64,000 nucleotides of DNA from Arthrobacter silvisoli (GTDB taxonomy: Bacteria; Actinomycetota; Actinomycetes; Actinomycetales; Micrococcaceae), in contig NZ_QRCU01000025.1 of assembly GCF_003369445.1 (NCBI RefSeq), positions 62,001 through 126,000 of the forward strand. Reading direction: 5' to 3'. A program made the translations under genes and the position numbers. The notes beneath the pieces were generated by a model that was not told where the DNA came from, made no database searches, and was given only the letters and a program-made list of their open reading frames with translations. Of this stretch, positions 35,209-44,259 are shown piece after piece (the first letter of the stretch is position 1; every line of letters begins with the position of its first letter).

Positions 35209-35511
35209 ATGCTTTCACTTGTCATCGTGGCCTTGGTCACCATTGCCGCGGGCTTCATCGTCTGGGCGAATGACAAACGCCACAGCAAGTACGGCATCGC
35301 GCTCCCGGCGGGCGTGGCGCTGGGCGTCGGCATGCTGGGCTGGACCATTTTCATCTGGCTCGGCTTCGGCTACCAGCCCGGTCTGACCTGGATCCCCTGG
35401 GTGCTGCCCATGGTCCTGGGAACGGCCGCCGCGATCGCCGTCGTCGTCTACCTCGGACGGACCCGCACCGCGCACGATACGGCGAAGCTTACCGCCGCCC
35501 TGCGGCTCTAA
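35209..35511 (+). CDS. small membrane protein, function unknown
   Basis: 100 residues with three hydrophobic spans: 1-19 (LSLVIVALVTIAAGFIVW), about 29-52 (IALPAGVALGVGMLGWTIFIW), and about 63-83. Charged ends (NDKRHSKYG and GRTRTAHDT). It follows DUF3107 by 33 nt and probably shares its transcript. I do not recognise a family. Confidence 0.75.
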   Translation: MLSLVIVALVTIAAGFIVWANDKRHSKYGIALPAGVALGVGMLGWTIFIWLGFGYQPGLTWIPWVLPMVLGTAAAIAVVVYLGRTRTAHDTAKLTAALRL

Positions 35512-35520
35512 GAGCACCAG

Positions 35521-35558
35521 AAGTATGGCCACCAACCGGAAGGTTGGTGGCCACACTT
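35521..35558. terminator. bidirectional terminator hairpin
   Basis: TGGCCACCAACC (35526-35537), GGAA loop, and GGTTGGTGGCCA (35542-35553): a perfect 12-bp stem, extended by AAGT/ACTT at the outside. It lies between the membrane protein and the convergent pterin dehydratase. Confidence 0.8.
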
Positions 35559-35582
35559 CGTTCAGGGGTCAGCATTCAAGGG

Positions 35583-35924
35583 TCAGCCGACGGGCGGGTA
35601 GCGCTCCGGCTGCGGCGTGGCGCCCAGGGACGCAGCTGCGTCGCTGCAGCGCCGGGCGGCCACGACATCGCGCCCGGTGAGCCGGGCGCCGGCATCGTGC
35701 GAGGTGAAGCGGAGGAACACCCTGTTGTAGCGCCAGTCCAGGTCCGGGTGGTGGTTGAGGTCCTCGGCCACCTGCCCGACGGCGGCAATCAGCTCCAGCG
35801 CCGCCGCGGACGTGGGCACCTTATAGACCGTCACAAGCCCGCCGGAGCGGTACTCCCAGTCGGGCAGGCCGGGCAGGGCGCCATCGATGTCCGCCTGGCT
35901 GAGGATGTCCTTCGCTTCGCCCAT
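35583..35924 (-). CDS. 4a-hydroxytetrahydrobiopterin dehydratase (PCD/DCoH)
   Basis: 113-residue pterin-4a-carbinolamine dehydratase fold. The active-site pattern EDLNHHPDLDWRYNRVFLRF gives His58, His59 and Pro60, with His76 (FTSHDAG) and Asp86 (LTGRDVVAA) completing it. Family members recycle pterin cofactor or assist molybdopterin and folate chemistry; which applies here is unclear, as no aromatic hydroxylase is in the window. AAGGAG precedes the ATG by 4 nt. It is upstream of thiG on the opposite side of the terminator, last in the minus-strand series. Confidence 0.87.
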   Translation of the reverse strand: MGEAKDILSQADIDGALPGLPDWEYRSGGLVTVYKVPTSAAALELIAAVGQVAEDLNHHPDLDWRYNRVFLRFTSHDAGARLTGRDVVAARRCSDAAASLGATPQPERYPPVG

Positions 35925-35959
35925 GGCACTCCTTGCAGAACCCGTCGCTGGCAGAACCG

Positions 35960-36760
<801 letters not shown>

Positions 36761-36997
36761 TCAGCCTCCCTGTACCGCGGTGACGATTTCGAGTTCGTCA
36801 CCCTCTGCGAGCGCCGTGGCAGCCCATTGGCTGCGCGGCACCACTTCGGCGTTGCGCGCGACGGCGACGCCGATCTTCCGTCCGTCCGTCGCCTGGCCGC
36901 TGGCGTCCAGGCCGCGGCCGGTGAGTTCCGTGACGAGGGTAGTCACCGAGGCGCCGTCGCCGATTGAACGGTGGTCCCCGTTGAGTTTGATGTTCAT
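36761..36997 (-). CDS. thiS: sulfur carrier protein ThiS
   Basis: A 78-residue beta-grasp sulfur carrier. It ends in the required Gly-Gly (IVTAVQGG), which is adenylated and thiocarboxylated to feed ThiG. The ATG at 36995-36997 overlaps the thiO stop (ATGA). An insertion (TGRGLDASGQATDGRK) makes it slightly longer than the 66 residues of E. coli. Confidence 0.93.
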   Translation of the reverse strand: MNIKLNGDHRSIGDGASVTTLVTELTGRGLDASGQATDGRKIGVAVARNAEVVPRSQWAATALAEGDELEIVTAVQGG

Positions 36998-38271
36998 GCG
37001 TGATCCTTGATGGTTGCTGGTGCGCGGTGGTGGGGGTTCGGGAAGCGGTCGGGCCGGAACTTGGTCCAGCGTTCGTCGTGGCGGCCTTCCATGAGGCCGA
37101 CCGCGATCGAGGCAGCCGCCGGGGTGAGCAGGACGCCGTGCCGGAAGAAGCCGGTGGCAACGATCAGGCCGCGCACGTCTCCGCCGTCGCCGGGCATCCG
37201 TACCCTGCCGAGGAGGGGTGCGTTGTCCGGGGTGCCGGGCCGGGCACGGGCCGTGCATTCGAGCAGTTCCAGTTCGGCGACGGCGGGAAGCAGGACCTGG
37301 GCGTCACGGAGCAGCTGGTATACGCCGCCGGCCGAGACGGCATTGGCGGAACTGGGTCCGTCCTCGCGCTGGCTCGCCCCGATGACCACCGTGCCGTCGC
37401 CGCGGGGCACGATGTACACGGGCACTCCGCGGACCAGGCCGCGGACAGTGGCTGTGAGCAACGGCTGCAGGTGCCGTGGTACGCGGAGGCGCAGGATGTC
37501 GCCGTACACCGGCCGCAGCGGCAGGGCGAGCCCTTCCGGCAGGCCTTCCAGCGCCGGGGCGGCCAGGCCATTGGCCACCACGGTTTCGCCCGCGAGGACC
37601 CGGCTGCCGTCGGCGAGGGCCACCCCCGCCACGGCGCCGTCCTCCCACAAGAGGCATGACGCGGCGGTGTTGAGGAGGAAACCGTCCGCGAGGCGGGGGT
37701 CCCCGGTGCCTCCGACCCAGCTGTGGTCCGCAGGTGAATGCCGGCCAAGGCTTTCGAGGACGGCTGCTGCCAGCCTCCGCGGGTCCACCTGGTGGTCGCC
37801 GGGGATATCGAAGGCGCAGGAAATCTGCGGGCTGAGCAGTGGTTCGCGTTCGCGGGCTTCGCGCACCGGCAGGGCCTGGATCTCCAGGCCCAGGCCCAGC
37901 TGCACGTCCCGGAGGTCGGCGAAGGCCCGGCGGTCGGCGGCGTCCGCTCCCACGGCAAGGGTCGGCGTCGTGCGGTATCCGGTGCCACGCTCCGCGGACT
38001 GCAGGCCTTCCGCGAACCCGGGCCACAGCTGCGAGGACGCAAGCATCAGTTCGAGGAGGCCTTCCTCCTGGTAATGCAGTTCGCTCACCGGGGCCAGCAT
38101 GCCCGCAGCGGCGAAGGTGGCGCCGCTGGCGGGCGCGGGATCGATGACCACCACGGAGCGGCCCGAGCGGCGGGCCTCATGGGCGATGCCGAGGCCGATG
38201 ACGCCCGCGCCGATGACGGCGACGTCGGCGGTGATGGCGGGATTCCGGGGCGCCGGTTGAAGTGTGTCCAT
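36994..38271 (-). CDS. thiO: glycine oxidase ThiO
   Basis: FAD enzyme that oxidises glycine to dehydroglycine for the thiazole ring. 425 residues. Rossmann motif DVAVIGAGVIGLGIAHEARR (16-35), a GATFAAAGMLAPVSE segment, and C-terminal LIVATGFFRHGVLLTPAAA binding FAD. First gene of the riboswitch-controlled operon: the ATG lies 5 nt after the aptamer's 3' end, whose AGGGAAGGA also serves as ribosome site. Confidence 0.92.
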   Translation of the reverse strand: MDTLQPAPRNPAITADVAVIGAGVIGLGIAHEARRSGRSVVVIDPAPASGATFAAAGMLAPVSELHYQEEGLLELMLASSQLWPGFAEGLQSAERGTGYRTTPTLAVGADAADRRAFADLRDVQLGLGLEIQALPVREAREREPLLSPQISCAFDIPGDHQVDPRRLAAAVLESLGRHSPADHSWVGGTGDPRLADGFLLNTAASCLLWEDGAVAGVALADGSRVLAGETVVANGLAAPALEGLPEGLALPLRPVYGDILRLRVPRHLQPLLTATVRGLVRGVPVYIVPRGDGTVVIGASQREDGPSSANAVSAGGVYQLLRDAQVLLPAVAELELLECTARARPGTPDNAPLLGRVRMPGDGGDVRGLIVATGFFRHGVLLTPAAASIAVGLMEGRHDERWTKFRPDRFPNPHHRAPATIKDHA

Positions 38272-38276
38272 GGGTC

Positions 38277-38372
38277 CTTCCCTACGCCGGCATTAACCGG
38301 ATCAGGTCAAGCGGTCGGCGCTGAAGCCCTCTCAGCCGGACGGTCTTATTACGATCGGTCGCGGCTCCCGCA
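38277..38372 (-). ncRNA. TPP riboswitch (THI element) controlling thiOSG
   Basis: The minus strand carries the conserved core: GCGGGAGCC near the 5' end, CTGAGA (38330-38335), ACCTGAT (38301-38307), and GGTTAATGCCGGCGTAGGGAA at the 3' end. The last element contains the thiO ribosome site, so control is probably at translation initiation: bound TPP would hide the site. The upstream promoter has TAAACT at 38383-38388. Confidence 0.95.
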
Positions 38373-38382
38373 GTACCAGCCC

Positions 38383-38401
38383 AGTTTAGGGGAACTACTC
38401 T
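38383..38401. promoter_or_regulatory. back-to-back -10 elements of thiO and thiE
   Basis: TAAACT on the minus strand (38383-38388) would start the riboswitch RNA. TACTCT on the plus strand (38396-38401) lies 7 nt before the thiE ATG. The two elements are only 7 nt apart, so the polymerases should exclude each other. Confidence 0.5.
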
Positions 38402-38408
38402 GGTTTCC

Positions 38409-39086
38409 ATGACCCAGCATGTTCTGCACACCACTGCCCGCCTCTACCTGTGCACCGACGCCCGGAAGAAGCAGGGCGATTTCGAGCAATTCGTCGACGC
38501 CGCGTTCGAGGGGGGCGTGGACATCATCCAGCTCCGCGACAAGACGATCGAAGCGGCCGAAGAGCTCGAACTGCTGGAAGTCCTGCACGCGGTGGCCCAG
38601 CGCCACGGCCGCCTGTGGGCCGTCAACGACCGTGCGGACATCGCGTCGCTCTCCGGTGCTCCCGTGTTCCATATCGGGCAAAAGGACCTGCCACTGCGCT
38701 CGGCCCGGAAGCTGTTGCACGACCCCACGGTGATCGGCCTGTCCACCCACACGCCGGAGCAGGTTGACGCCGCAATCGCCGCGTCCCCGGGCCGCAGCGG
38801 CCTGGACTACTTCTGCGTCGGGCCGGTCTGGGCCACGCCCACCAAGCCCGGCCGGGACGCCGTCGGCCTGGACCTGGTCAAATACGCCGCAAGCGCAGTG
38901 CGCGCCGCGGACGAGGAACGGGTGGGCGGCGTGAACCTGCCATGGTTCGCCATCGGCGGCATCGACCACGGCAATGTGGACGAGGTGGTGCAGGCCGGTG
39001 CCAGCCGGATCGTGGTGGTCCGTGCGATCACCGAAGCGAGCGACCCGACGGCGGCCGCGCAGTCGCTGCTCGCAGCCCTGCCGTAA
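38409..39086 (+). CDS. thiE: thiamine phosphate synthase ThiE
   Basis: Joins hydroxymethylpyrimidine diphosphate and thiazole phosphate to thiamin phosphate. 225 residues, TIM barrel. [12 protein letters not shown] holds the Arg/Lys diphosphate binders, [11 protein letters not shown] the Mg-binding Asp, and [16 protein letters not shown] and FAIGGID the phosphate loop. No ribosome site precedes the ATG; TACTCT lies 7 nt upstream, suggesting a leaderless mRNA. Being divergent, it is not on the TPP riboswitch transcript. Confidence 0.95.
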   Translation: MTQHVLHTTARLYLCTDARKKQGDFEQFVDAAFEGGVDIIQLRDKTIEAAEELELLEVLHAVAQRHGRLWAVNDRADIASLSGAPVFHIGQKDLPLRSARKLLHDPTVIGLSTHTPEQVDAAIAASPGRSGLDYFCVGPVWATPTKPGRDAVGLDLVKYAASAVRAADEERVGGVNLPWFAIGGIDHGNVDEVVQAGASRIVVVRAITEASDPTAAAQSLLAALP

Positions 39087-39124
39087 AACGCCTTCCCGGG
39101 GGCCGGTCACAAACGGTTAAAAGG

Positions 39125-39178
39125 CGACGGCGGCCGCCGCCAGGGTGCTCAGGGGCACCGGGGCGACGGCCGCCGTCG
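39125..39178. terminator. bidirectional terminator hairpin
   Basis: A 12-bp stem CGACGGCGGCCG (39125-39136) with its complement at 39167-39178; the 30-nt loop contains a small inner hairpin GGTGC/GCACC. It lies between thiE and the convergent DUF805 gene. Confidence 0.7.
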
Positions 39179-39195
39179 TTGTTTCAGTGGAGAGC

Positions 39196-39711
39196 TCAGG
39201 CGCCGTAGCGGGCACCTTCGGGCTTGGACTCGAGCGCGGCGAACACCAGGATGATGATGGGGCCGACGAACGGAATCAGGCCAAGCAGGACGAACCAGCC
39301 GCTGCGGCCGGTGTCGTGCAGGCGGCGGACGATCAGTGCCAGGTTCGGTACCAGGTGGGCCAGGCCCCAGATGCCGCCCAGCGCGCCGAAGAGCAATGCT
39401 GCGGCCGGAAAGGCCTGGGCTGCCGCTTGCTGCTCAGCCACGGTGGTGGCAGCGGCAACTGAAGCGGTGTAGCCGCCCAGCACAACGGAATACGGAATCC
39501 ACAGCACAAAGCTGACGATGGCCTGGTAGAGCGCGACCCACCAGTACTCGCTGCGGTTGGAGCGGCCACTGAATTCGGCGTAGCGGCGGTAATACTGCTT
39601 GATGGCCTCGACGAAGCCGACCTGTGCGCGCGGGGCATAGGCCCGCGGTGCCGCATATTGGGGCGGGACTGCGCCACCGTAAGGCTGGCCCGCCGTGTTC
39701 TCGTAACTCAT
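39196..39711 (-). CDS. DUF805 membrane protein
   Basis: 171 residues. A Tyr/Pro/Gln/Ala-rich cytosolic N-terminus (about 1-30) precedes a DUF805 domain with the entry motif YRRYAEFSGRSNRSEYWW and three to four membrane spans (IVSFVLWIPYSVVLGG, AALLFGALGGIWGLAHLVPN, WFVLLGLIPFVGPIIILVF). The RRLHDTGRSGW motif before the last span is diagnostic. Function unknown. GGGAGA 8 nt upstream of the ATG. The 197-nt gap to the next gene holds the divergent promoters and nothing else I can name. Confidence 0.88.
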   Translation of the reverse strand: MSYENTAGQPYGGAVPPQYAAPRAYAPRAQVGFVEAIKQYYRRYAEFSGRSNRSEYWWVALYQAIVSFVLWIPYSVVLGGYTASVAAATTVAEQQAAAQAFPAAALLFGALGGIWGLAHLVPNLALIVRRLHDTGRSGWFVLLGLIPFVGPIIILVFAALESKPEGARYGA

Positions 39712-39908
39712 TGAAGGATCTCCCTCGGAAAATGGATGCGATGTTTGGCGAGGGAAGTGCTTCTTTATCCCCCACCCGCAACATTAGACGCACAGGCATC
39801 ATGAGTGAACCGTCTTCGTTATCCATTGACGCGGGAGGCAATACTGCGTAGCAGGGGCCACCCTGGCTTTCGTTTCCAGCCCAATCCGGATCGATTACCC
39901 TGATTTTT

Positions 39909-41393
39909 GTGCCACATCATCGGATAGCCCCGAATGTCAGCGATACATCGAACCAGCTGGCGGCGGCACTGGCTGCCCTCAGGACGGAACTCGAGCTGCC
40001 CGGGGACTTTCCGCACGACGCACTCGCCGAGGCGAAGCAAGCCGTTGCTTCGCACGCCCTGCCCCCGCTCGACCTCGAACACATTCCGTTCGTGACGATC
40101 GACCCGGCCACTTCCACGGACTTGGACCAGGCATTGCATATAGAACGCGACGGAGCGGGCTACAAGGTCTTCTACGCCATCACCGACGTGCCTTCTTTCG
40201 TCTCCCCAGGTGGCGCCTTGGACGACGAGACGCGGCACAGGGGGCAGACCTTCTACCTACCGGACGGCCGGATCCCGCTGCATCCCGAGGTCATCAGCGA
40301 ACACGCAGGCAGCCTGCTGGCGGGCCAGCGCTGCGGCGCATTCGTCTGGGAGTTCACGCTGGATGCGGCGGCCGAAGCCCAGTCGGCACTGGTACGGCGC
40401 GCCAGCGTCCGCAGCCGGGCCAAGCTCAATTACCGCGATGTCCAAGCCGAAATCGACGCCGGCACGGCCGCCCCCGTCCTGCAATTGCTCAAGGAGGTGG
40501 GCCTGAAGCGCGTCGAACTGGAACGCCGCCGCGGCGGTGCCAGCCTGAACATGCCTGAGCAGGAGATCGCGCCCCTGCCGGCGGGCGGCTACCGGATCGT
40601 CGCCGCGCCATCCCTGCCGGTGGAGGACTGGAACGCCCAGATTTCCCTCATGACCGGCATGGCTGCCGCGGAACTGATGCTGGACGGCAAGGTCGGCATC
40701 CTGCGCACCATGCCGTCCCCGGACGAACGGTCACTGCTCCATTTCAAGCGCCAGACGGCGGCCCTCGGCAAGCCCTGGAACAACGGCGGCGGCGGCATCA
40801 GCTATGGCGAATACCTCCGTACGCTGGACCCCACGGATCCGAAGCAGCTGGCCATCCTGCATTCGGCGGGTCTGCTGTTCCGCGGCGCCGGTTACACCCC
40901 TTTCGACGGCGAGGTTCCCAAGGACGTGCTGCAGTCCGCCATCGGCGCCCCCTACGCCCACGCCACCGCCCCGCTGCGCCGCCTGATCGACCGCTTCGTC
41001 CTGGTCATCTGCGAGGCCCTGAGCAACGGCAGCGCGATCCCGGCCTGGGCCCGCGAGGCGCTGCCGGCTTTGCCGGCGATCATGGCGGCATCGGACCAGC
41101 TGGCGGGCAGGCTCGAGCGTTTGGCCTTGGACACCGTGGAGGCCGCCCTGCTGGTGAGCCACGTGGGCGAGGAGTTCGACGCCGTCGTCATTTCCGGATC
41201 CAAACCGAACGGGACCAAGCCGAACGGCGGCAACGGCAACGGCAACGGACGCCCCTCCGGCGTCGTGCAGATCGCCGAACCTGCGGTCACCGCACGCTGC
41301 GAGGGCGAGATGGAATCCGGCACGAAGGTCCGCGTGCGGCTGCTGGGCGCCGATATCAACACGAGGAAGATTTCCCTCGAGCTGATCGCCTGA
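39909..41393 (+). CDS. RNB-domain ribonuclease (RNase II/R family, short form)
   Basis: A 494-residue 3'-5' exoribonuclease-like protein consisting almost only of the RNB domain. Motif I reads FVTIDPATSTDLDQALHIER: Asp65, Asp71 and Asp73 are kept, but the fourth acidic residue of the RNase II series is Gln74. No cold-shock domains precede RNB, and the C-terminus has only a weak OB-like end (VRVRLLGADINTRKISLELI) after an Asn/Gly linker. TTTCCA (39873-39878) and TACCCT (39896-39901, 17 nt apart) place transcription start at the GTG, so it is probably leaderless. Confidence 0.85.
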   Translation: MPHHRIAPNVSDTSNQLAAALAALRTELELPGDFPHDALAEAKQAVASHALPPLDLEHIPFVTIDPATSTDLDQALHIERDGAGYKVFYAITDVPSFVSPGGALDDETRHRGQTFYLPDGRIPLHPEVISEHAGSLLAGQRCGAFVWEFTLDAAAEAQSALVRRASVRSRAKLNYRDVQAEIDAGTAAPVLQLLKEVGLKRVELERRRGGASLNMPEQEIAPLPAGGYRIVAAPSLPVEDWNAQISLMTGMAAAELMLDGKVGILRTMPSPDERSLLHFKRQTAALGKPWNNGGGGISYGEYLRTLDPTDPKQLAILHSAGLLFRGAGYTPFDGEVPKDVLQSAIGAPYAHATAPLRRLIDRFVLVICEALSNGSAIPAWAREALPALPAIMAASDQLAGRLERLALDTVEAALLVSHVGEEFDAVVISGSKPNGTKPNGGNGNGNGRPSGVVQIAEPAVTARCEGEMESGTKVRVRLLGADINTRKISLELIA

Positions 41394-41658
41394 CATCGGT
41401 GCCTTCAAGCGGGCAAACCGGAGGAACCGTTACACTTGACCCGTAGTAATGGATGCCCGGTCGTTGATTCATTTCCTTTTTGACTCAACAAGCCCGCACC
41501 TACGCGATCTTGAGATTTGCCCGCTGGTCACCAGTGCCAGTATTCAGATAGCCCGCGATCGGCTTCCACTGGACCTGCTTGCGCCCGTCCGTGCTCCGGA
41601 ACGGCTCCGCCGACCGTTGAGCATGCAGCGCAGCCCAAATGAATAAGGAAACTCCCCT
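41394..41658 (+). promoter_or_regulatory. long leader of the DEAD-box helicase gene, with mini-ORF
   Basis: A 265-nt gap. TACACT near 41432 could be a -10, giving a leader of about 220 nt. A 65-codon open frame at 41449-41646 has no family look and is probably chance. At 41639-41662 there is a 7-codon frame (MNKETPL) whose TGA overlaps the helicase GTG; its AAGGAA codons double as the helicase ribosome site. No known riboswitch was recognised. Confidence 0.4.
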
Positions 41659-43332
41659 GTGAGTGAATTGCACACCCATGAAGTCCTGAGTGACGGCGTC
41701 GAATCGATCGAGCCCGAGGAAACCATCACCTCGGACGAAACGCCCCACGAGATCGAAGAGAAGTCCTTCGCAGACTTCAACGTCCGTGCCGACATCGTGG
41801 AATCGCTGGCCGACGCCGGCATCACCCACCCCTTCCCCATCCAGGCCATGACCCTTCCGGTTGCCCTGGGCGGCCACGACATCATCGGCCAGGCCAAGAC
41901 CGGTACCGGCAAGACCCTCGGCTTCGGCATCCCGGCACTGCAGCGCGTGGTCGGCCAGGACGACCCCGGCTACGACAAGCTCCCCATCCCGGGCGCCCCG
42001 CAGGCACTGGTGATCGTCCCTACCCGCGAGCTCGCAGTGCAGGTGGCCAACGACCTCCAGACCGCCTCGCGCAAGCGCAACGCCCGCATCGCCACCATCT
42101 ACGGCGGCCGCGCCTACGAACCTCAGATCGAGGCGCTGCAGAAGGGCGTCGAACTCGTCGTCGGCACCCCGGGCCGCCTGATCGACCTCTACAAGCAGCG
42201 CCACCTGAGCCTGAAGAACGTCCGGATCGTGGTCCTCGACGAGGCCGACGAAATGCTGGACCTCGGCTTCCTGCCCGATGTCGAGACCTTGATCGCAGGC
42301 ACCCCGGCCGTGCGCCAGACCCTGCTGTTCTCCGCCACCATGCCCGGCCCGGTCATCGCCATGGCCCGCCGCTACATGACCCAGCCGACCCACATCCGCG
42401 CCGCCGACCCCAACGACGAAGGCCTCACCAAGCGCGACATCCGCCAGCTCATCTACCGTGCGCACAGCATGGACAAGACCGAGGTGGTGGCCCGCATCCT
42501 GCAGGCCCGCGGACGCGGCCGCACCGTCATCTTCACCAAGACCAAGCGCACTGCCGCGAAGGTGGCCGAGGAGCTGGTGGACCGCGGATTCGCGGCCGCT
42601 GCCATCCACGGCGACCTCGGCCAGGGTGCCCGCGAACAGGCATTGCGTGCCTTCCGCAACAACAAGGTGGACGTGCTCGTGGCCACCGACGTCGCAGCCC
42701 GCGGCATCGACGTCGAGGACGTCACCCACGTCATCAACTACCAGTGTGTGGAAGACGAGAAGATCTACCTGCACCGCGTGGGCCGTACCGGCCGTGCCGG
42801 CAACAAGGGCACCGCCGTCACCTTCGTCGACTGGGACGACGTTCCGCGCTGGGCCCTCATCAACAAGGCCCTTGGCCTGAACGTGCCCGAGCCAGTGGAA
42901 ACCTACTCTTCCTCCCCGCATCTGTACACGGACCTGGACATCCCGGAGGGCACCAAGGGCCGCCTGCCGCGCGACAAGCGCGTGCTGGCCGGCGTCGACG
43001 CCGAAGTCCTGGAGGACCTGGGCGAGACCGGCAAGAAGAACTCCCGTTCCGGTGGCCGCGGCGGAAAGCGCGACGGCGGACGCCGCGAGGGCGCTTCCGG
43101 CAACTCCGCTTCGGGCGAAGGCAAGCCGGCCGGCGAGGGCGGCGGCCGTACCCGCAGCCGTCGTCGCCGCAGCGAAGGCGACGCAGCACCGGCGGAGGGC
43201 ACAGGGCGTTCCACAGCTATCTCGGAAAGCGGCGAGGCCGCCGGCGAGAAGCCGGCACGCACCCGCCGTACCCGCACCCGCCGCCGCAACGGCGAGGTTG
43301 TCTCCTCCGCGGCTGAGAACGCCGAGGCATAA
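41659..43332 (+). CDS. DEAD-box ATP-dependent RNA helicase (RhlE/CsdA-like)
   Basis: A 557-residue RNA helicase for ribosome assembly or mRNA remodelling, often cold-induced. Walker A AKTGTGKT (79-86), PTRELAVQ, TPGRLIDL, DEAD (194-197), SAT (LFSATMPG), and VATDVAARGIDVEDVTHVIN with HRVGRTGRAG are intact. The last 100 residues are an Arg/Gly/Glu-rich tail (SRSGGRGGKRDGG, then RTRSRRRRSEGD), expected to bind RNA. GTG start overlapping a mini-ORF. I recall Rv3211 (rhlE) at the corresponding place in M. tuberculosis. Confidence 0.93.
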   Translation: MSELHTHEVLSDGVESIEPEETITSDETPHEIEEKSFADFNVRADIVESLADAGITHPFPIQAMTLPVALGGHDIIGQAKTGTGKTLGFGIPALQRVVGQDDPGYDKLPIPGAPQALVIVPTRELAVQVANDLQTASRKRNARIATIYGGRAYEPQIEALQKGVELVVGTPGRLIDLYKQRHLSLKNVRIVVLDEADEMLDLGFLPDVETLIAGTPAVRQTLLFSATMPGPVIAMARRYMTQPTHIRAADPNDEGLTKRDIRQLIYRAHSMDKTEVVARILQARGRGRTVIFTKTKRTAAKVAEELVDRGFAAAAIHGDLGQGAREQALRAFRNNKVDVLVATDVAARGIDVEDVTHVINYQCVEDEKIYLHRVGRTGRAGNKGTAVTFVDWDDVPRWALINKALGLNVPEPVETYSSSPHLYTDLDIPEGTKGRLPRDKRVLAGVDAEVLEDLGETGKKNSRSGGRGGKRDGGRREGASGNSASGEGKPAGEGGGRTRSRRRRSEGDAAPAEGTGRSTAISESGEAAGEKPARTRRTRTRRRNGEVVSSAAENAEA

Positions 43333-43340
43333 AAGCCTCA

Positions 43341-44225
43341 ATGACTGACATTGTTTGGGCGCCGGACGGCAGCAACCTGGTGGTGCATGCGGACAACGCC
43401 GCGTACCTCCCCACGCTGCCGGACGGCGCCTTCACACTGATCTACGTCGACCCGCCCTTCAACACGGGCAGGGTGCAACGCCGCCAGGAAACCCGGATGG
43501 TCCGCAACGCCGACGGCGAAGGCGACCGGCTCGGCTTCAAGGGCCGCTCCTACGACACCATCAAGGGTGCCCTGCACAGCTACGACGACGCCTTCAGCGA
43601 TTACTGGTCCTTCCTGGAGCCCCGGCTGTTGGAAGCCTGGCGGCTGCTGTCCGACGACGGCACCCTGTACCTGCACCTTGACTACCGCGAGGTGCACTAC
43701 GCCAAGGTGATGCTCGACGCGATCTTCGGGCGGGAATGCTTCCTCAACGAAATCATCTGGGCCTACGACTACGGCGCGCGGGCAAGGAACCGCTGGCCCA
43801 CGAAGCACGACAACATCCTCGTCTACGTGAAGAACCCGTCGAAGTACCATTTCGACAACGACGAAGTGGACCGGGAGCCCTATATGGCCCCCGGCCTGGT
43901 CACCGAGGCGAAGCGGAAGAAAGGCAAGCTGCCCACCGACGTCTGGTGGCACACCATCGTCTCCCCCACCGGCAGGGAGAAGACCGGCTATCCGACGCAG
44001 AAGCCCGAGGGGCTGGTGCGCCGGATCGTCTCGGCCTCAAGCCGCCCCGGGGACTGGTGCCTGGACTTCTTCGCAGGTTCCGGAACGCTCGGCGCCGTCG
44101 CCGCGAAACTTGGCCGCCGTTTCGTCTGCGTGGACCAAAACGCCCCCGCGATCGACATCATGCGCAAGCGGCTCGACGGCAAGGCCGGGTTCGTGGAACT
44201 CCTGAGCGACGAAGCCGCGGGTTGA
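43341..44225 (+). CDS. solitary site-specific DNA methyltransferase (N4/N6, beta class)
   Basis: A 294-residue amino-methyltransferase acting on adenine N6 or cytosine N4. Motif IV DPPF is at 37-40 (LIYVDPPFNTG) and motif I FAGSGT at 244-249, so the order is IV before I with the target domain between: beta class, like CcrM. GYPTQKPEGLVRRI is motif X. No restriction endonuclease, Vsr or specificity gene is nearby. It starts 8 nt after the DEAD helicase stop and is probably co-transcribed with it. The recognition site cannot be told from sequence. Confidence 0.9.
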   Translation: MTDIVWAPDGSNLVVHADNAAYLPTLPDGAFTLIYVDPPFNTGRVQRRQETRMVRNADGEGDRLGFKGRSYDTIKGALHSYDDAFSDYWSFLEPRLLEAWRLLSDDGTLYLHLDYREVHYAKVMLDAIFGRECFLNEIIWAYDYGARARNRWPTKHDNILVYVKNPSKYHFDNDEVDREPYMAPGLVTEAKRKKGKLPTDVWWHTIVSPTGREKTGYPTQKPEGLVRRIVSASSRPGDWCLDFFAGSGTLGAVAAKLGRRFVCVDQNAPAIDIMRKRLDGKAGFVELLSDEAAG

Positions 44226-44259
44226 TCACGGCGAACGGTTCACGCGGCAGTTCACACGG

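Noticed and set aside
41449..41646. A 65-codon open frame before the DEAD helicase
   Set aside because: No ribosome site, no homology-like pattern, and it lies in the probable leader; only the 7-codon frame next to the start was kept as a lead.
43341..44225. Reading the methyltransferase as part of a restriction-modification or BREX-like defence island
   Set aside because: All neighbours within 10 kb are housekeeping genes; no nuclease, specificity subunit, integrase or repeat borders are present.
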